Part shown: in pieces, positions 5,973-13,458 of the stretch
Numbering within the stretch: position 1 is the stretch's first letter
Layout of the letters: each line of letters starts with the position of its first letter
Assembly: GCA_043813955.1 (NCBI GenBank)
Contig: JBDRKN010000031.1
Span: 1-26,616, forward strand
Source: JBDRKN01 sp043813955
Lineage (GTDB): Bacteria; Patescibacteriota; Patescibacteriia; Patescibacteriales; Patescibacteriaceae
Length of the DNA: 26,616 nucleotides
Direction: 5' to 3'
Made by a program: the position numbers and the translations under genes
Notes under the pieces: model-generated
Seen by the model: only the letters and a program-made list of their open reading frames with translations
What the model was told of the DNA's origin: nothing
Databases searched by the model: none

Positions 5973-7367
5973 TTAATATAAAGTCTGTTTTAATTTTCCG
6001 GCAGCTATTTTTGCCTCTGCATCTAAGCCTTCGGGGCTGTCAGCTATTGCGTCCATCATTTCCTCCATAACCTGTTCTGCTATTGGATAATTTTTACCCC
6101 TGTACCAGCTATCAGCTGTTAATAACTGCTGGGCAAAAACTCCAATTTCATCATCATTTAATTGTTCATCAACTAAAGCGCGCAAAGCCGTTGGTTTTTT
6201 AGTACTTTTAAGATAAAGGCTTGCTATTTCAGGATTAGTTGTTGCAAACTGGATAAAGTCCCATGCTTCATCAATATGCTGGCTCTTGATAGAAACTGTT
6301 TCTACCCAATAATCAACCATATTAACCTGCTCTTTGCGATTTTCAATTTGAGGCAGGGGATTAATTGAAAAATTCAGCTTAGGCGCCTGGGCATTAATAA
6401 TTGGCAAATGATATGAATAGCCAAATAGAATAGCCAACTTGCCGTCAATAAACATATTTAATGAATTATCCAATTCAGTATTCCAGCTATACACATCTCT
6501 GGCAGGGTTAGAAAAATCAGAATAAAATCTTAAGGCGTCTAAGCCAGGATTATAATCCTTGCCAGTAGAATATTCAGTAAAAGCCACTTTCTGGTTATCA
6601 GTAATAATAGTAGCTCCATTCTGCATCATTAAAGCAGCTAAAATATCTGCTGAGCGCTCAATATTAGAGCCAGTACCCAGGGCAATGCCTGACTGGATAA
6701 TATTACCTCTGGAATTCTGCTTGGTCAACTTCTTGACCTGCTGCTGCAATTCCTTGCTCCAATAGCCTGACAGCTCTGCAATCCCTGCATTATTAAGCAA
6801 ATCTTTATTATAATACATTGCCAAAGTGTCAACTGCCAAAGGCAGGCCATAAATTTCTTTGTTAGTAGATTTTATAATCTCATCATAGTAGTCAAAAACT
6901 ACATCCTTGTAAACAGTATCAATAAAATTATTTTTAAGCTGGGCTAATGTAATGCTGCTCTTTACCTTAACCTCTGGCACTACTTCTTTTTTAATAGTTC
7001 CCTTAACTACAGGATAAGCCATGGCAATCTCGTCAGGCATAATTGCAATCTTAGGCTGATACTTGCCAACCCATGCGGCATTAATGGAAAACATATCTGG
7101 TCCGCGATCTTCTGCCCAGGCATTAAGCAAAGCATCTTCATATTCCTCATAACGCAGTTTTCTGTACTTAATCTGAATATTAGGATGCAACTTATTATAC
7201 TCTTCAATCACTCCTTTAAAAGCGTCTGGGCCATCCCAGACACGCCAATAATTAAGAGTAATGGGTTCCATTTTCTCTCTGACATCTTTGGCTGCCCATT
7301 TGCATCCAAAGCCAGAGGTAATAACAAAACTAAAGATTAAAAAAAGTATTATTATTTTGTGCTTCAT
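5973..7367 (-). CDS. Extracellular solute-binding lipoprotein (family 1, sugar type)
   Basis: A 464-residue ABC-type substrate-binding protein. The ATG at 7367 is preferred because it gives a lipoprotein signal, MKHKIIILFLIFSF then ITSGFGC, with Cys22 as the lipidated residue; the open frame extends 18 codons further but runs into the -10 region. The mature protein has typical family 1 features: ITLNYWRVWDGPDAFKGVIEEYNKLHPNIQIKY at the start, PDMFSINAAWVGKY, IYGLPLAVDTLAMYYNKDLL, and the WDFIQFATTNPEIASLYLK end region. It should bind an oligosaccharide or similar ligand at the cell surface. No permease or ATPase gene is adjacent, so it is an orphan here. lspA, needed to mature lipoproteins, is at 22189. 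Confidence 0.9.
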   Translation of the reverse strand: MKHKIIILFLIFSFVITSGFGCKWAAKDVREKMEPITLNYWRVWDGPDAFKGVIEEYNKLHPNIQIKYRKLRYEEYEDALLNAWAEDRGPDMFSINAAWVGKYQPKIAIMPDEIAMAYPVVKGTIKKEVVPEVKVKSSITLAQLKNNFIDTVYKDVVFDYYDEIIKSTNKEIYGLPLAVDTLAMYYNKDLLNNAGIAELSGYWSKELQQQVKKLTKQNSRGNIIQSGIALGTGSNIERSADILAALMMQNGATIITDNQKVAFTEYSTGKDYNPGLDALRFYSDFSNPARDVYSWNTELDNSLNMFIDGKLAILFGYSYHLPIINAQAPKLNFSINPLPQIENRKEQVNMVDYWVETVSIKSQHIDEAWDFIQFATTNPEIASLYLKSTKKPTALRALVDEQLNDDEIGVFAQQLLTADSWYRGKNYPIAEQVMEEMMDAIADSPEGLDAEAKIAAGKLKQTLY

Positions 7368-7392
7368 ATTTTTAATTTTAAACACTAACTCT

Positions 7393-7421
7393 ATTATATC
7401 AAAGAGCTTGCAAAATAACAA
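7393..7421 (-). promoter_or_regulatory. Promoter of the solute-binding protein gene
   Basis: Read leftward: TTGTTA (7416-7421), 17 bp, TATAAT (7393-7398). The leader is about 20 nt to the ATG at 7367. It supports that start, because the longer frame would begin inside the promoter. Confidence 0.7.
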
Positions 7422-7424
7422 AGG

Positions 7425-7491
7425 TTGACAAATTAAATGTATTATGTTAGTCTAATTTATTATTAAAATATATTACAAATTATGGTATAAT
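7425..7491 (+). promoter_or_regulatory. Two candidate promoters of the 7548 gene
   Basis: Upstream: TTGACA 7425-7430, 17 bp, TAGTCT 7448-7453 with TG at 7445-7446. Downstream: an extended -10 TGGTATAAT at 7483-7491 without a good -35. Either could serve the gene at 7548. The first is back to back with the leftward promoter of the solute-binding protein, sharing a ~30-bp control region. Confidence 0.55.
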
Positions 7492-7547
7492 ATATTTTGT
7501 TCTTTAAAAATTAATTATTGTTAAACCAAGTTCAAGGGAATTTTGTC

Positions 7548-8258
7548 ATGAAATGTAAAAGAAAGTTTTCTGATTTATTCGCACTCATCGACGATGGTTA
7601 TGCTATTCTAATAACGCCATCAGTTCTTTACAAAATTGGACATATAAACTATGGCCTGGAACAAAAATGGATAAATTGCCTACAATTATCTATTGAAGAG
7701 GCACAATATTCAAATTTTGTTTCTTATATTAGCTCGGGTTTAAAAACGTTTATAAAACAAGCATTGGAGGGCAATGATTTTAATGTTAACAAATTAGTTA
7801 ATCTTAAAGAAAATGTCAAAGCGGCTATTGATAATAATATTGTCTGTTATGAAGATTTTGGTTTTAAAGATGCTAGTGATTTTATTGAAAAATTTTCTAT
7901 TCATATAGAAGAACAAGCTGAATATGAATACAGTATATCACAAACTAAAGACGAATCTCCATATTTAGCTGATGGCCAAGTAGGGAATTATTCAAGTCAT
8001 ATTGGCTTGCATGGATTTGAATTTAATGAAGAAAATTTTGAACAAGATGTATACAGGGATTCTCCCTGTGAAATATTTAATGATTTAACAATACATTTCC
8101 TCAAAAAAATTAGGGTAATGAATGGATCGGTTATACCTTCTAAGATAAGGGGTAGGGGTGATCCAATTGCAGAAATCATACGAAAGGTGGAAGAAGGAAA
8201 AGAAATAACAAAAGAGATTACTAAAATTTCAATTAATGAACTCATTGCTTCTGGTTAA
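7548..8258 (+). CDS. Unrecognised 236-residue protein
   Basis: I do not recognise a family. The ATG at 7548 is chosen over an in-frame TTG at 7518 because AAGGGA lies 8-9 bases before it. The protein is soluble and acidic, without signal peptide or membrane segment, and with predicted alternation of helices (KWINCLQLSIEEAQYSNFVSYI, KLVNLKENVKAAIDNNI, DASDFIEKFSIHIEEQAEYEYS). Its C-terminal third has a basic turn (SKIRGRGDP) and a charged helix (EIIRKVEEGKEITKEITKISINELI). It has its own promoters and terminator and stands alone between oppositely oriented genes, as accessory genes often do. Codon use is as AT-rich as its neighbours. Confidence 0.75.
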   Translation: MKCKRKFSDLFALIDDGYAILITPSVLYKIGHINYGLEQKWINCLQLSIEEAQYSNFVSYISSGLKTFIKQALEGNDFNVNKLVNLKENVKAAIDNNIVCYEDFGFKDASDFIEKFSIHIEEQAEYEYSISQTKDESPYLADGQVGNYSSHIGLHGFEFNEENFEQDVYRDSPCEIFNDLTIHFLKKIRVMNGSVIPSKIRGRGDPIAEIIRKVEEGKEITKEITKISINELIASG

Positions 8259-8272
8259 AAATCATGAAAAAT

Positions 8273-8304
8273 AAAAAGGGATAAGCGCAATGCTATCCCT
8301 TTTT
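8273..8304. terminator. Bidirectional terminator between the 7548 gene and pnp
   Basis: A perfect 11-bp stem, AAAAAGGGATA (8273-8283) with TATCCCTTTTT (8294-8304), and a 10-base loop. It faces both converging genes. Confidence 0.88.
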
Positions 8305-8320
8305 CTTTATGCTCAAAAAC

Positions 8321-10573
8321 TTATCTTCGTCTTGGTGGCCTGCTATTACCCCCTCTATCATTCCGCCTGTCATTCCGCCTGTTGTCAAAACGTCCTCTTG
8401 GAGCGCTGCTGTTAAATCCAAATCCAGCATCCTTGCCTTTCTCATCTTTCCATAATGGCTCATTTTCCTTTAAGCCTTTCATTGTCAAATTAATTCTGCC
8501 CTGATCATCAACTTCTATAACTTTGACAGTAACAGTATCTCCAATATTTAATAATGCGTCTGGCTTGCTTACTCTGTATGGAGCTAATTCGCTTACATGG
8601 GCCATGCCATCTCTGCCTCCGGCTAATTCAATAAATACTCCAAAATCCAGCATTCTAACAACCTTGCCTGTAAACTTTTCTCCGACTTTAAAATCTCTTA
8701 CAATATCATTAATCCAATCTAATGCTTTTTGTGATTTCTCAGCATCAGTTCCGCAAACCATTACCAAGCCATCCTGCTCAATATCAATTGATACCCCGCA
8801 GGCGGCAATAATTTCATTAATAATTTTTCCTCCTGGGCCAATAACGTCCTTAATTTTTTCAGGATCAATCCTAAAGCTTACAATCCTAGGAGCATAAGGA
8901 GATAGTTCTTTTCTTGGCTCTGGGATTGCCTTTATCATTACATCTAAAATCTCTAATCTGGCTTTTTTGCCCTGGCTAAATGTCTTTTTAATTATCTCTT
9001 CAGTTAATCCGTCTGTTTTTGTATCAAGCTGAATAGCAGTAATGCCATCCTTAGTTCCTGTAATCTTAAAATCCATTCCTCCGTCTCCGTCTTCCAAATC
9101 TTGAATGTCAGTTAAAACTTCCCATTTGCTCATGTCATGGTTAGAAGCAAGACCAATGGCAATTCCTGCTACAGGCTTTTTAATAGGAACGCCTGCATCC
9201 ATTAAAGCTAATGTAGAACCGCAGGTAGCTGCCATAGAAGAGGAGCCGTTAGAGCTAAGGGTTTCGCTTACAATCCTTATAGTATATGGAAAATCTTCTT
9301 TTGATGGAATAACAGGCTCTAGCGCTTTTTCTGCTAAAGCTCCGTGGCCTATTTCTCTCCTGCCTGTTCCGCGATGAGGCTTTGCCTCTCCAACGCAATA
9401 GCCAGGAAAATTATAATGGTGCATGTATCTCTTGGTAGTCTGGCCTTCCATGCCTTCTAAAAACTGCTCATCGCCAGAAGATCCTAATGTAACAATAGAC
9501 ATTACCTGTGTTTCGCCCCGAGAAAATAAACCTACGCCATGGTTATGAGGCAAAATGCCTACTTCAGAATCTAAATCCCTTATTTCATCAAGCTTTCTCC
9601 CGTCTATTCTCTTTTTTTCATCTAAAATAGCCTTGGTAACTTCAGCTTCAATCATTTTTTCTGCCAAATTAAATACTGTTTCCTTAGCAATGTCTTTTTC
9701 AATTCCTTTTTTAGCTAAATAATCAGTCAGTTGCTCTTTAATGGCGTAAACAGCAAGCTTGCGCTCGCCCTTGGTATAGTAAGACTTGTCAAACAAAATA
9801 TTCTTAATATTATCATTTAGCCACTGTTCAGCCAGCTGTGTCACTTCATTTTGTTCTTGATGATTTTTTTCAACCTGCTTAACTTCTATGTTAAGCTTTT
9901 TTTGCATTTCTTTGATTAGCTTAACTGCAGGCTGCATGTTTTTTAAACCCTGCTGAAGAGCGTCTTGCATTATTTCTTCCTTTATTTCATTAGCGCCTGC
10001 TTCAATCATGATTACCTTTTTCTCAGTTCCAGAAACAATTAAATCTAATTTACTCTGCGCTTGCTCTTCATAGTTAGGATTAAAGACAAACTTATCGTCA
10101 ATTAATCCTACCCTTATTCCTCCGACAGGGCCCTTCCAGTCAATCCCAGAAATAGCTAAAGCTGCGCTGGCAGCTACTAATGACACAATGTCATAATCAT
10201 TTTTATTATCAAAAGACAGAACAGTGATTACCACCTGCACGTCTTTTCTGTTTTTCTGATTAAATAAAGGCCTAATAGACCTGTCAATCATACGGCCTGC
10301 CAATACTGCCTCATCAGTAGGGCGTCCTTCGCGCTTAATCCAGCGAGAACCCTTGATAATTCCTGCAGCATAAAATCGCTCTTCAAATTCAACCATTAAA
10401 GGAAAAAAATCCAGGCCTTCACGATCTTCTTTAGATTGTACGACTGCGGCTAAAACAGCGGTCTCTCCATATTGAACCGTTACTGCGGCATCAGCCTGAC
10501 GGGCTAATTTGCCTGTTTTAATAGTTAGCGGACGGCCAAGCCAATCGCACTGAAACACTTGTTCTTTACTCAT
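8321..10573 (-). CDS. pnp: Polynucleotide phosphorylase
   Basis: A 750-residue PNPase: phosphorolytic 3'-5' exoribonuclease and RNA tailing enzyme. Domains in order: RNase PH 1 (about 5-220), alpha-helical domain (235-310), RNase PH 2 (about 315-545) with the FFR-like GLFSRGETQ and the active-site stretch DIQDLEDGDGGMDFKITGT, KH domain (DVIGPGGKIINEI) and S1 domain (GEKFTGKVVRMLDFGVFIEL...GMAHVSEL). It ends in an Arg/Asp/Gly-rich tail (RFDNRRNDRRNDRGG) likely to bind RNA. The ATG at 10573 (MSKEQVFQ) gives the normal N-terminus; an in-frame ATG at 10597 would add eight residues. Third gene after rpsO and the NYN gene, the classical rpsO-pnp linkage with one insertion. Confidence 0.97.
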   Translation of the reverse strand: MSKEQVFQCDWLGRPLTIKTGKLARQADAAVTVQYGETAVLAAVVQSKEDREGLDFFPLMVEFEERFYAAGIIKGSRWIKREGRPTDEAVLAGRMIDRSIRPLFNQKNRKDVQVVITVLSFDNKNDYDIVSLVAASAALAISGIDWKGPVGGIRVGLIDDKFVFNPNYEEQAQSKLDLIVSGTEKKVIMIEAGANEIKEEIMQDALQQGLKNMQPAVKLIKEMQKKLNIEVKQVEKNHQEQNEVTQLAEQWLNDNIKNILFDKSYYTKGERKLAVYAIKEQLTDYLAKKGIEKDIAKETVFNLAEKMIEAEVTKAILDEKKRIDGRKLDEIRDLDSEVGILPHNHGVGLFSRGETQVMSIVTLGSSGDEQFLEGMEGQTTKRYMHHYNFPGYCVGEAKPHRGTGRREIGHGALAEKALEPVIPSKEDFPYTIRIVSETLSSNGSSSMAATCGSTLALMDAGVPIKKPVAGIAIGLASNHDMSKWEVLTDIQDLEDGDGGMDFKITGTKDGITAIQLDTKTDGLTEEIIKKTFSQGKKARLEILDVMIKAIPEPRKELSPYAPRIVSFRIDPEKIKDVIGPGGKIINEIIAACGVSIDIEQDGLVMVCGTDAEKSQKALDWINDIVRDFKVGEKFTGKVVRMLDFGVFIELAGGRDGMAHVSELAPYRVSKPDALLNIGDTVTVKVIEVDDQGRINLTMKGLKENEPLWKDEKGKDAGFGFNSSAPRGRFDNRRNDRRNDRGGNSRPPRRR

Positions 10574-10668
10574 AGTTTTTAGTGCCAGCCTGACCATTAA
10601 ATTACAGGACTATAAGAAAAACTTACAGTACTATCTATTTAATAATCAAACTAAGCAATTATGTTAAT

Positions 10669-11163
10669 TTATAATAAATACTTTTTGTTATCGCTTAAAT
10701 TGGTAAAATCATCAGCTGCTTCCTGCAGTCTGGCTGAAGCAGTCTGCTTAAATGCCATCATTTCTACCAAGCAACCTGTTGTATTCTGCAAATATTCGAC
10801 TAATGGCAAATAATCTCCATCTCCTGTCACTAATATAATTACATCAAGCTTGCTAGCCAGCTTTATAGCATCAACAGTAATCCCAACATCCCAGTCAGCC
10901 TTTTTAACACCGCTCTGGAAAATCTGCAAATCCTTCATTTTTACCTCAAATCCTTGTTTGCTTAAAGCTTCAAAAAAATTAATTCCCTCTTCTGTCTCTG
11001 TCTTAACAACATAGGCAGTAGCACGAATTAATTTTCTTCCCGCAACGGCGGTTTTAAGCACTTCTTTGAAATTAACTCTTTTTTTGTACAAATTTTTAGC
11101 GCTATGATACATGTTGGAAACATCTACCAAGATGCCTATTCTTTGTTCTTTATGCTTAATCAT
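10669..11163 (-). CDS. NYN-domain (LabA/DUF88-like) putative RNase
   Basis: A 164-residue single-domain protein of the NYN/PIN-like superfamily. Acidic residues placed as in active NYN nucleases are visible: D14 in RIGILVDVSNMYHSAKNL, D92/D98 in DWDVGITVDAIKL, and D115/D117 in VIILVTGDGDYLPLVEYL. LabA-like NYN proteins are metal-dependent RNases or RNA-binding factors; the exact substrate is unknown. It starts 24 bases after rpsO and is followed about 95 bases on by pnp, so it is probably made with two RNA-related partners. The ATG is preceded directly by tatataat, with no Shine-Dalgarno sequence. Confidence 0.88.
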   Translation of the reverse strand: MIKHKEQRIGILVDVSNMYHSAKNLYKKRVNFKEVLKTAVAGRKLIRATAYVVKTETEEGINFFEALSKQGFEVKMKDLQIFQSGVKKADWDVGITVDAIKLASKLDVIILVTGDGDYLPLVEYLQNTTGCLVEMMAFKQTASARLQEAADDFTNLSDNKKYLL

Positions 11164-11187
11164 ATTATATAAAGGGACAACCCTAAT

Positions 11188-11589
11188 TTAATTATCTTCT
11201 ACTTTTTTTTCTTTTTTGTTTTCTGCTTCTTTAGCCTCTTCTTTTTCCTCTTCAGTCATAGCAGCAAATATCAAGGCTTCTTCTTCCCTGCGCCTTTCTT
11301 CTTCGTCTTCAATCATTTTTTTGGCAATCTTTAATTTTAGCTTTTTTGCTAATTCAATAAAAGACTGCTCATCCTCCCTTTGCAAATATTTGAGTAAACG
11401 ACGTCGTTCGCCTACTTTTCTCAGCAAGCCGCGACGAGAAGAATAATCATGCTTATGCTTTTTCAAATGGTCAGTAAGCTGTTTAATCTCTTCGCTTAAA
11501 ATAGCGATCTGAACCTGGGATGAACCAGTATCTGAATCATGAATCTTAAAACGATTAATGATTCTTTGCTTAGTTTTTTTGTCTAACAT
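11188..11589 (-). CDS. rpsO: Small ribosomal subunit protein uS15 with long charged tail
   Basis: Residues 1-88 are a complete uS15: MLDKKTKQRIINRFKIHDSDTGSSQVQIAILSEEI, then LTDHLKKHKHDYSSRRGLLRKVGERRRLLKYL. The protein continues to 133 residues with a predicted helical, highly charged tail (MIEDEEERRREEEALIFAAMTEEEKEEAKEAENKKEKK), about 45 residues beyond the family norm. S15 binds the central domain of 16S rRNA and represses its own mRNA in several bacteria. A purine-rich AAAGGAAAAG lies 5-14 bases before the ATG, one of the better ribosome binding sites of the window. First gene of the rpsO-NYN-pnp unit. Confidence 0.95.
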   Translation of the reverse strand: MLDKKTKQRIINRFKIHDSDTGSSQVQIAILSEEIKQLTDHLKKHKHDYSSRRGLLRKVGERRRLLKYLQREDEQSFIELAKKLKLKIAKKMIEDEEERRREEEALIFAAMTEEEKEEAKEAENKKEKKVEDN

Positions 11590-11666
11590 AATTCTTTTCC
11601 TTTGTCCTAGATATGGTAACTACTCCAAATCCAAGATTAAGGTAAACTTAATTAATTAACAAGATT

Positions 11667-11695
11667 AGTCTAACATAAATTGCCAAAAAATGCAA
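11667..11695 (-). promoter_or_regulatory. rpsO promoter
   Basis: Read leftward: TTGCAT (11690-11695), 17 bp, TAGACT (11667-11672), with TG at 11674-11675. It leaves a ~70-nt leader that can form the hairpin ATTAAG-tttac-CTTAAT and a second imperfect stem around TTGGATTTGG/CCATATCTAG. The leader could hold an S15 control element (inference). Confidence 0.55.
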
Positions 11696-11731
11696 GGTAG
11701 CGTAAGATATTAATATACAAAAAAATAAATT

Positions 11732-11760
11732 TTGACAAAATAATAATAACCTGTTAGATT
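11732..11760 (+). promoter_or_regulatory. tRNA-Arg promoter
   Basis: TTGACA 11732-11737, 17 bp, TAGATT 11755-11760, with TG at 11752-11753. The -10 ends 10 bases before the mature tRNA 5' end. Confidence 0.7.
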
Positions 11761-11770
11761 ATTACAATCT

Positions 11771-11842
11771 GCTCCCGTAGTTCAATGGATAGAACAGGGC
11801 CCTTCTAAGGCCACGATGAGGGTTCGATTCCCCCCGGGAGTA
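11771..11842 (+). tRNA. tRNA-Arg (anticodon UCU)
   Basis: The acceptor GCTCCCG (11771-11777) pairs with CGGGAGT (11835-11841, one G-U), with A11842 as discriminator. The D-arm is GTTC/GAAC, the anticodon loop CTTCTAA gives UCU, and the T-arm loop is TTCGATT. CCA is not encoded. Confidence 0.93.
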
Positions 11843-11857
11843 CAAACAACTATTTAA

Positions 11858-11884
11858 AAATATTGCAATGGCATTGTAATATTT
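11858..11884 (+). repeat. 27-bp near-perfect palindrome after tRNA-Arg
   Basis: AAATATTGCAATG (11858-11870) and CATTGTAATATTT (11872-11884) are inverted with one G-T pair around a single central G. It could act as a weak terminator or processing site for the tRNA transcript, or as a protein binding site. Confidence 0.5.
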
Positions 11885-11977
11885 ATACTTTAAGGCATAC
11901 ATACATAAATCTTTATTATTTAGAATTAGGGTTTTGAATAAAGTATGCTCTTATTTCATTTATTGCTTTATATATGG

Positions 11978-12002
11978 CATGGTTCGATTCCCTGTCCCCG
12001 AG
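11978..12002 (+). pseudogene. Isolated tRNA 3'-end fragment
   Basis: CATGG-TTCGATT-CCCTG followed by TCCCCGA-G has the T-arm and 3' acceptor strand of a tRNA, but I find no matching 5' half within the preceding 130 bases. Twelve bases, GGTTCGATTCCC, are identical to tRNA-Arg (11821-11832), while the acceptor differs. Such fragments are left when an element integrates into a tRNA gene or by deletion. No integrase gene is present. With 11843-12192 this forms a non-coding stretch next to a probably acquired gene. Confidence 0.5.
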
Positions 12003-12015
12003 CTAAAATAACAAC

Positions 12016-12027
12016 GTTAACGTTAAC
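12016..12027. repeat. Perfect 12-bp palindrome GTTAACGTTAAC
   Basis: Two overlapping GTTAAC units form an exact palindrome 61 bp upstream of the GH130 -35 box. It is a possible regulator binding site, with no further support. Confidence 0.35.
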
Positions 12028-12087
12028 ATTTCTAAATTGCCCGCTACTAGGACATTTCTATTTCACCTTTACATCAAAATTTTGAGC

Positions 12088-12116
12088 TTGACAAAGTGTA
12101 GTATAAATACTATACT
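12088..12116 (+). promoter_or_regulatory. GH130 promoter with inverted repeat at the -10
   Basis: TTGACA 12088-12093, 17 bp, TATACT 12111-12116. The palindrome TAGTAT-AA-ATACTA (12099-12112) overlaps the spacer and -10, where a repressor would act. The leader is about 70 nt. Confidence 0.65.
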
Positions 12117-12192
12117 TTTTATTTACTGCTTAATAATTATTTTAGTGAAAATAATTATTGTTATTTTTAAACCAAAAAAGAGAGGGGGCAAC

Positions 12193-13134
12193 ATGAATGA
12201 ACTTTTTAAGCGGTATGAAGGCAATCCTATAATTACAAAGGCGGATTTTCCAAATGGATGGTCTGTAAACTCTGTTTTGAATCCTGGTGTGGGGGATCGA
12301 GATGGAAAGACCATTCTTTTCGTCAGAGTAGAGGATCGGGAAGGATTGTCACGGTTGGTTTGTTTCTGCAGTAAAAATGGCACTACTAGCTGGGAGATAG
12401 ACGAATCAACTTTATTCAAAGGAGATGAAAAAATTGAGGGATATGGTGTTGAAGACTCAAGATTAATTTGGGTACCATCCCTGGAAAGGTGGGTGATTGT
12501 TTACACACATTATACAACAGGAGGTGCCTTGGTAAGCATCGCTTCGACCAAGGATTTCAGAGAATTTCAGTTTTTGGGAAATGTTTTGCCTCCGGAAAAT
12601 AAGGATGCAGCTATTTTTTCAGAGCCAATAAATGGTTATTGGTGGTTGATTCATCGACCAACAGTAGGCGATAGTAAACAGATTTGGATTTCCAAATCTA
12701 GATGCACTAATTCCGTTAGGGATCTTTCGTATTGGGGGCATAATCAAATATTGCTTCCTACTGATGGGACACCTCGGTGGGACGGCCATCATATTGGTCT
12801 TAGTGCGCCACCGTTAAAAACTGATCGAGGTTGGTTGTTACTGTATCATGGAGTAAAAAACACTCCTGCTGGTAATTTATACCGGCTGGGATTAGCAATG
12901 TTATCTTTAGATGACCCAACGAAAGTGACTCACCGAACCAGAGAATTTATAATGAGTCCTATGGGGGAAACCGATTTTATCGGTGACGTTGGAGGAGCAA
13001 TCTTCCCTTGCGGCTGGCGGGTTCATGATGACAATCAAATTCGGATTTATTACGGCGCTGCAGATTCGGTTATCTGCTACGCTTATGCTCCTTTTGAAAA
13101 AGTAGTTGATAGGGTTTTAAGAGACCCTGTCTAA
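12193..13134 (+). CDS. GH130-family glycoside phosphorylase (beta-mannoside type)
   Basis: A 313-residue five-bladed-propeller enzyme of family GH130, whose members phosphorolyse beta-mannosides to mannose 1-phosphate. Family landmarks are clear: YEGNPII (8-14), NPGV (30-33), GYGVEDSRL (83-91) with D88 as the likely general acid of the EDPR motif, KDAAIFSEPINGYWWLIHRP, APPLKTDRGWLLLYHGV, YRLGLAMLSLDDPTKV and GGAIFPCGW. The exact disaccharide cannot be named. The ATG at 12193 follows AGAGGGGGC, a strong ribosome binding site unusual here; an open frame reaching back to 12037 overlaps the promoter and is rejected. The gene is visibly richer in G+C, with CGA/CGG/GGG codons, and follows a tRNA and a tRNA fragment, all suggesting transfer. 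Confidence 0.92.
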   Translation: MNELFKRYEGNPIITKADFPNGWSVNSVLNPGVGDRDGKTILFVRVEDREGLSRLVCFCSKNGTTSWEIDESTLFKGDEKIEGYGVEDSRLIWVPSLERWVIVYTHYTTGGALVSIASTKDFREFQFLGNVLPPENKDAAIFSEPINGYWWLIHRPTVGDSKQIWISKSRCTNSVRDLSYWGHNQILLPTDGTPRWDGHHIGLSAPPLKTDRGWLLLYHGVKNTPAGNLYRLGLAMLSLDDPTKVTHRTREFIMSPMGETDFIGDVGGAIFPCGWRVHDDNQIRIYYGAADSVICYAYAPFEKVVDRVLRDPV

Positions 13135-13141
13135 CATTGCC

Positions 13142-13184
13142 AATACCGTGATTACCCAATAAAATGGGTTCACGGTATTTTTTA
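13142..13184 (+). terminator. Terminator of the GH130 gene
   Basis: AATACCGTGA (13142-13151) pairs with TCACGGTATT (13170-13179), with an inner ACCCA/TGGGT stem and six T (13178-13183). Confidence 0.9.
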
Positions 13185-13458
13185 TAAATTTAATCATTTA
13201 TTCCTAATTGGCTTGTCTTGAGGTTTTTTTGTCTAATCTGATTTGTTTTACTTTTTTGCCGAATTTAGTTGATATATCTTTCATAAGTTATTCACATTAA
13301 TAATACTTGTATTTGTATAGCATTGTTGTAAAATATTACTATATAGAAATATCTTTCTATATCCCAATCAACCCCACCAACGTAAGGGTGGAAGTGTCTC
13401 CAGTACTTTAGTTCTCAAGCTAAAGACAAAATATCAGCCTCAATATACTTTGAATAAA
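13185..13458. other. Non-coding stretch with three small hairpins
   Basis: I see no credible gene. It holds a perfect hairpin ATATAGAAA-TATC-TTTCTATAT (13341-13362), then CCACC/GGTGG (13374-13378 with 13387-13391) and CTTTAG/CTAAAG (13406-13411 with 13420-13425). CCCAATCAACCCC at 13363-13375 resembles the possible insertion-sequence end at 135-149. It lies between the converging GH130 and glutamate dehydrogenase genes and may be an insertion scar or an RNA element. Confidence 0.4.

Noticed and set aside
11978..12002. 3' end of a tmRNA
   Set aside because: The T-arm would fit, but the tail CCCCGAGC does not match the usual CAGCTCCA end, and no 5' partner or tag reading frame is seen upstream.
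12037..12192. 52-codon N-terminal extension of the GH130 gene
   Set aside because: It spans the promoter TTGACA-17-TATACT and the ribosome binding site. The family N-terminus starts at 12193.
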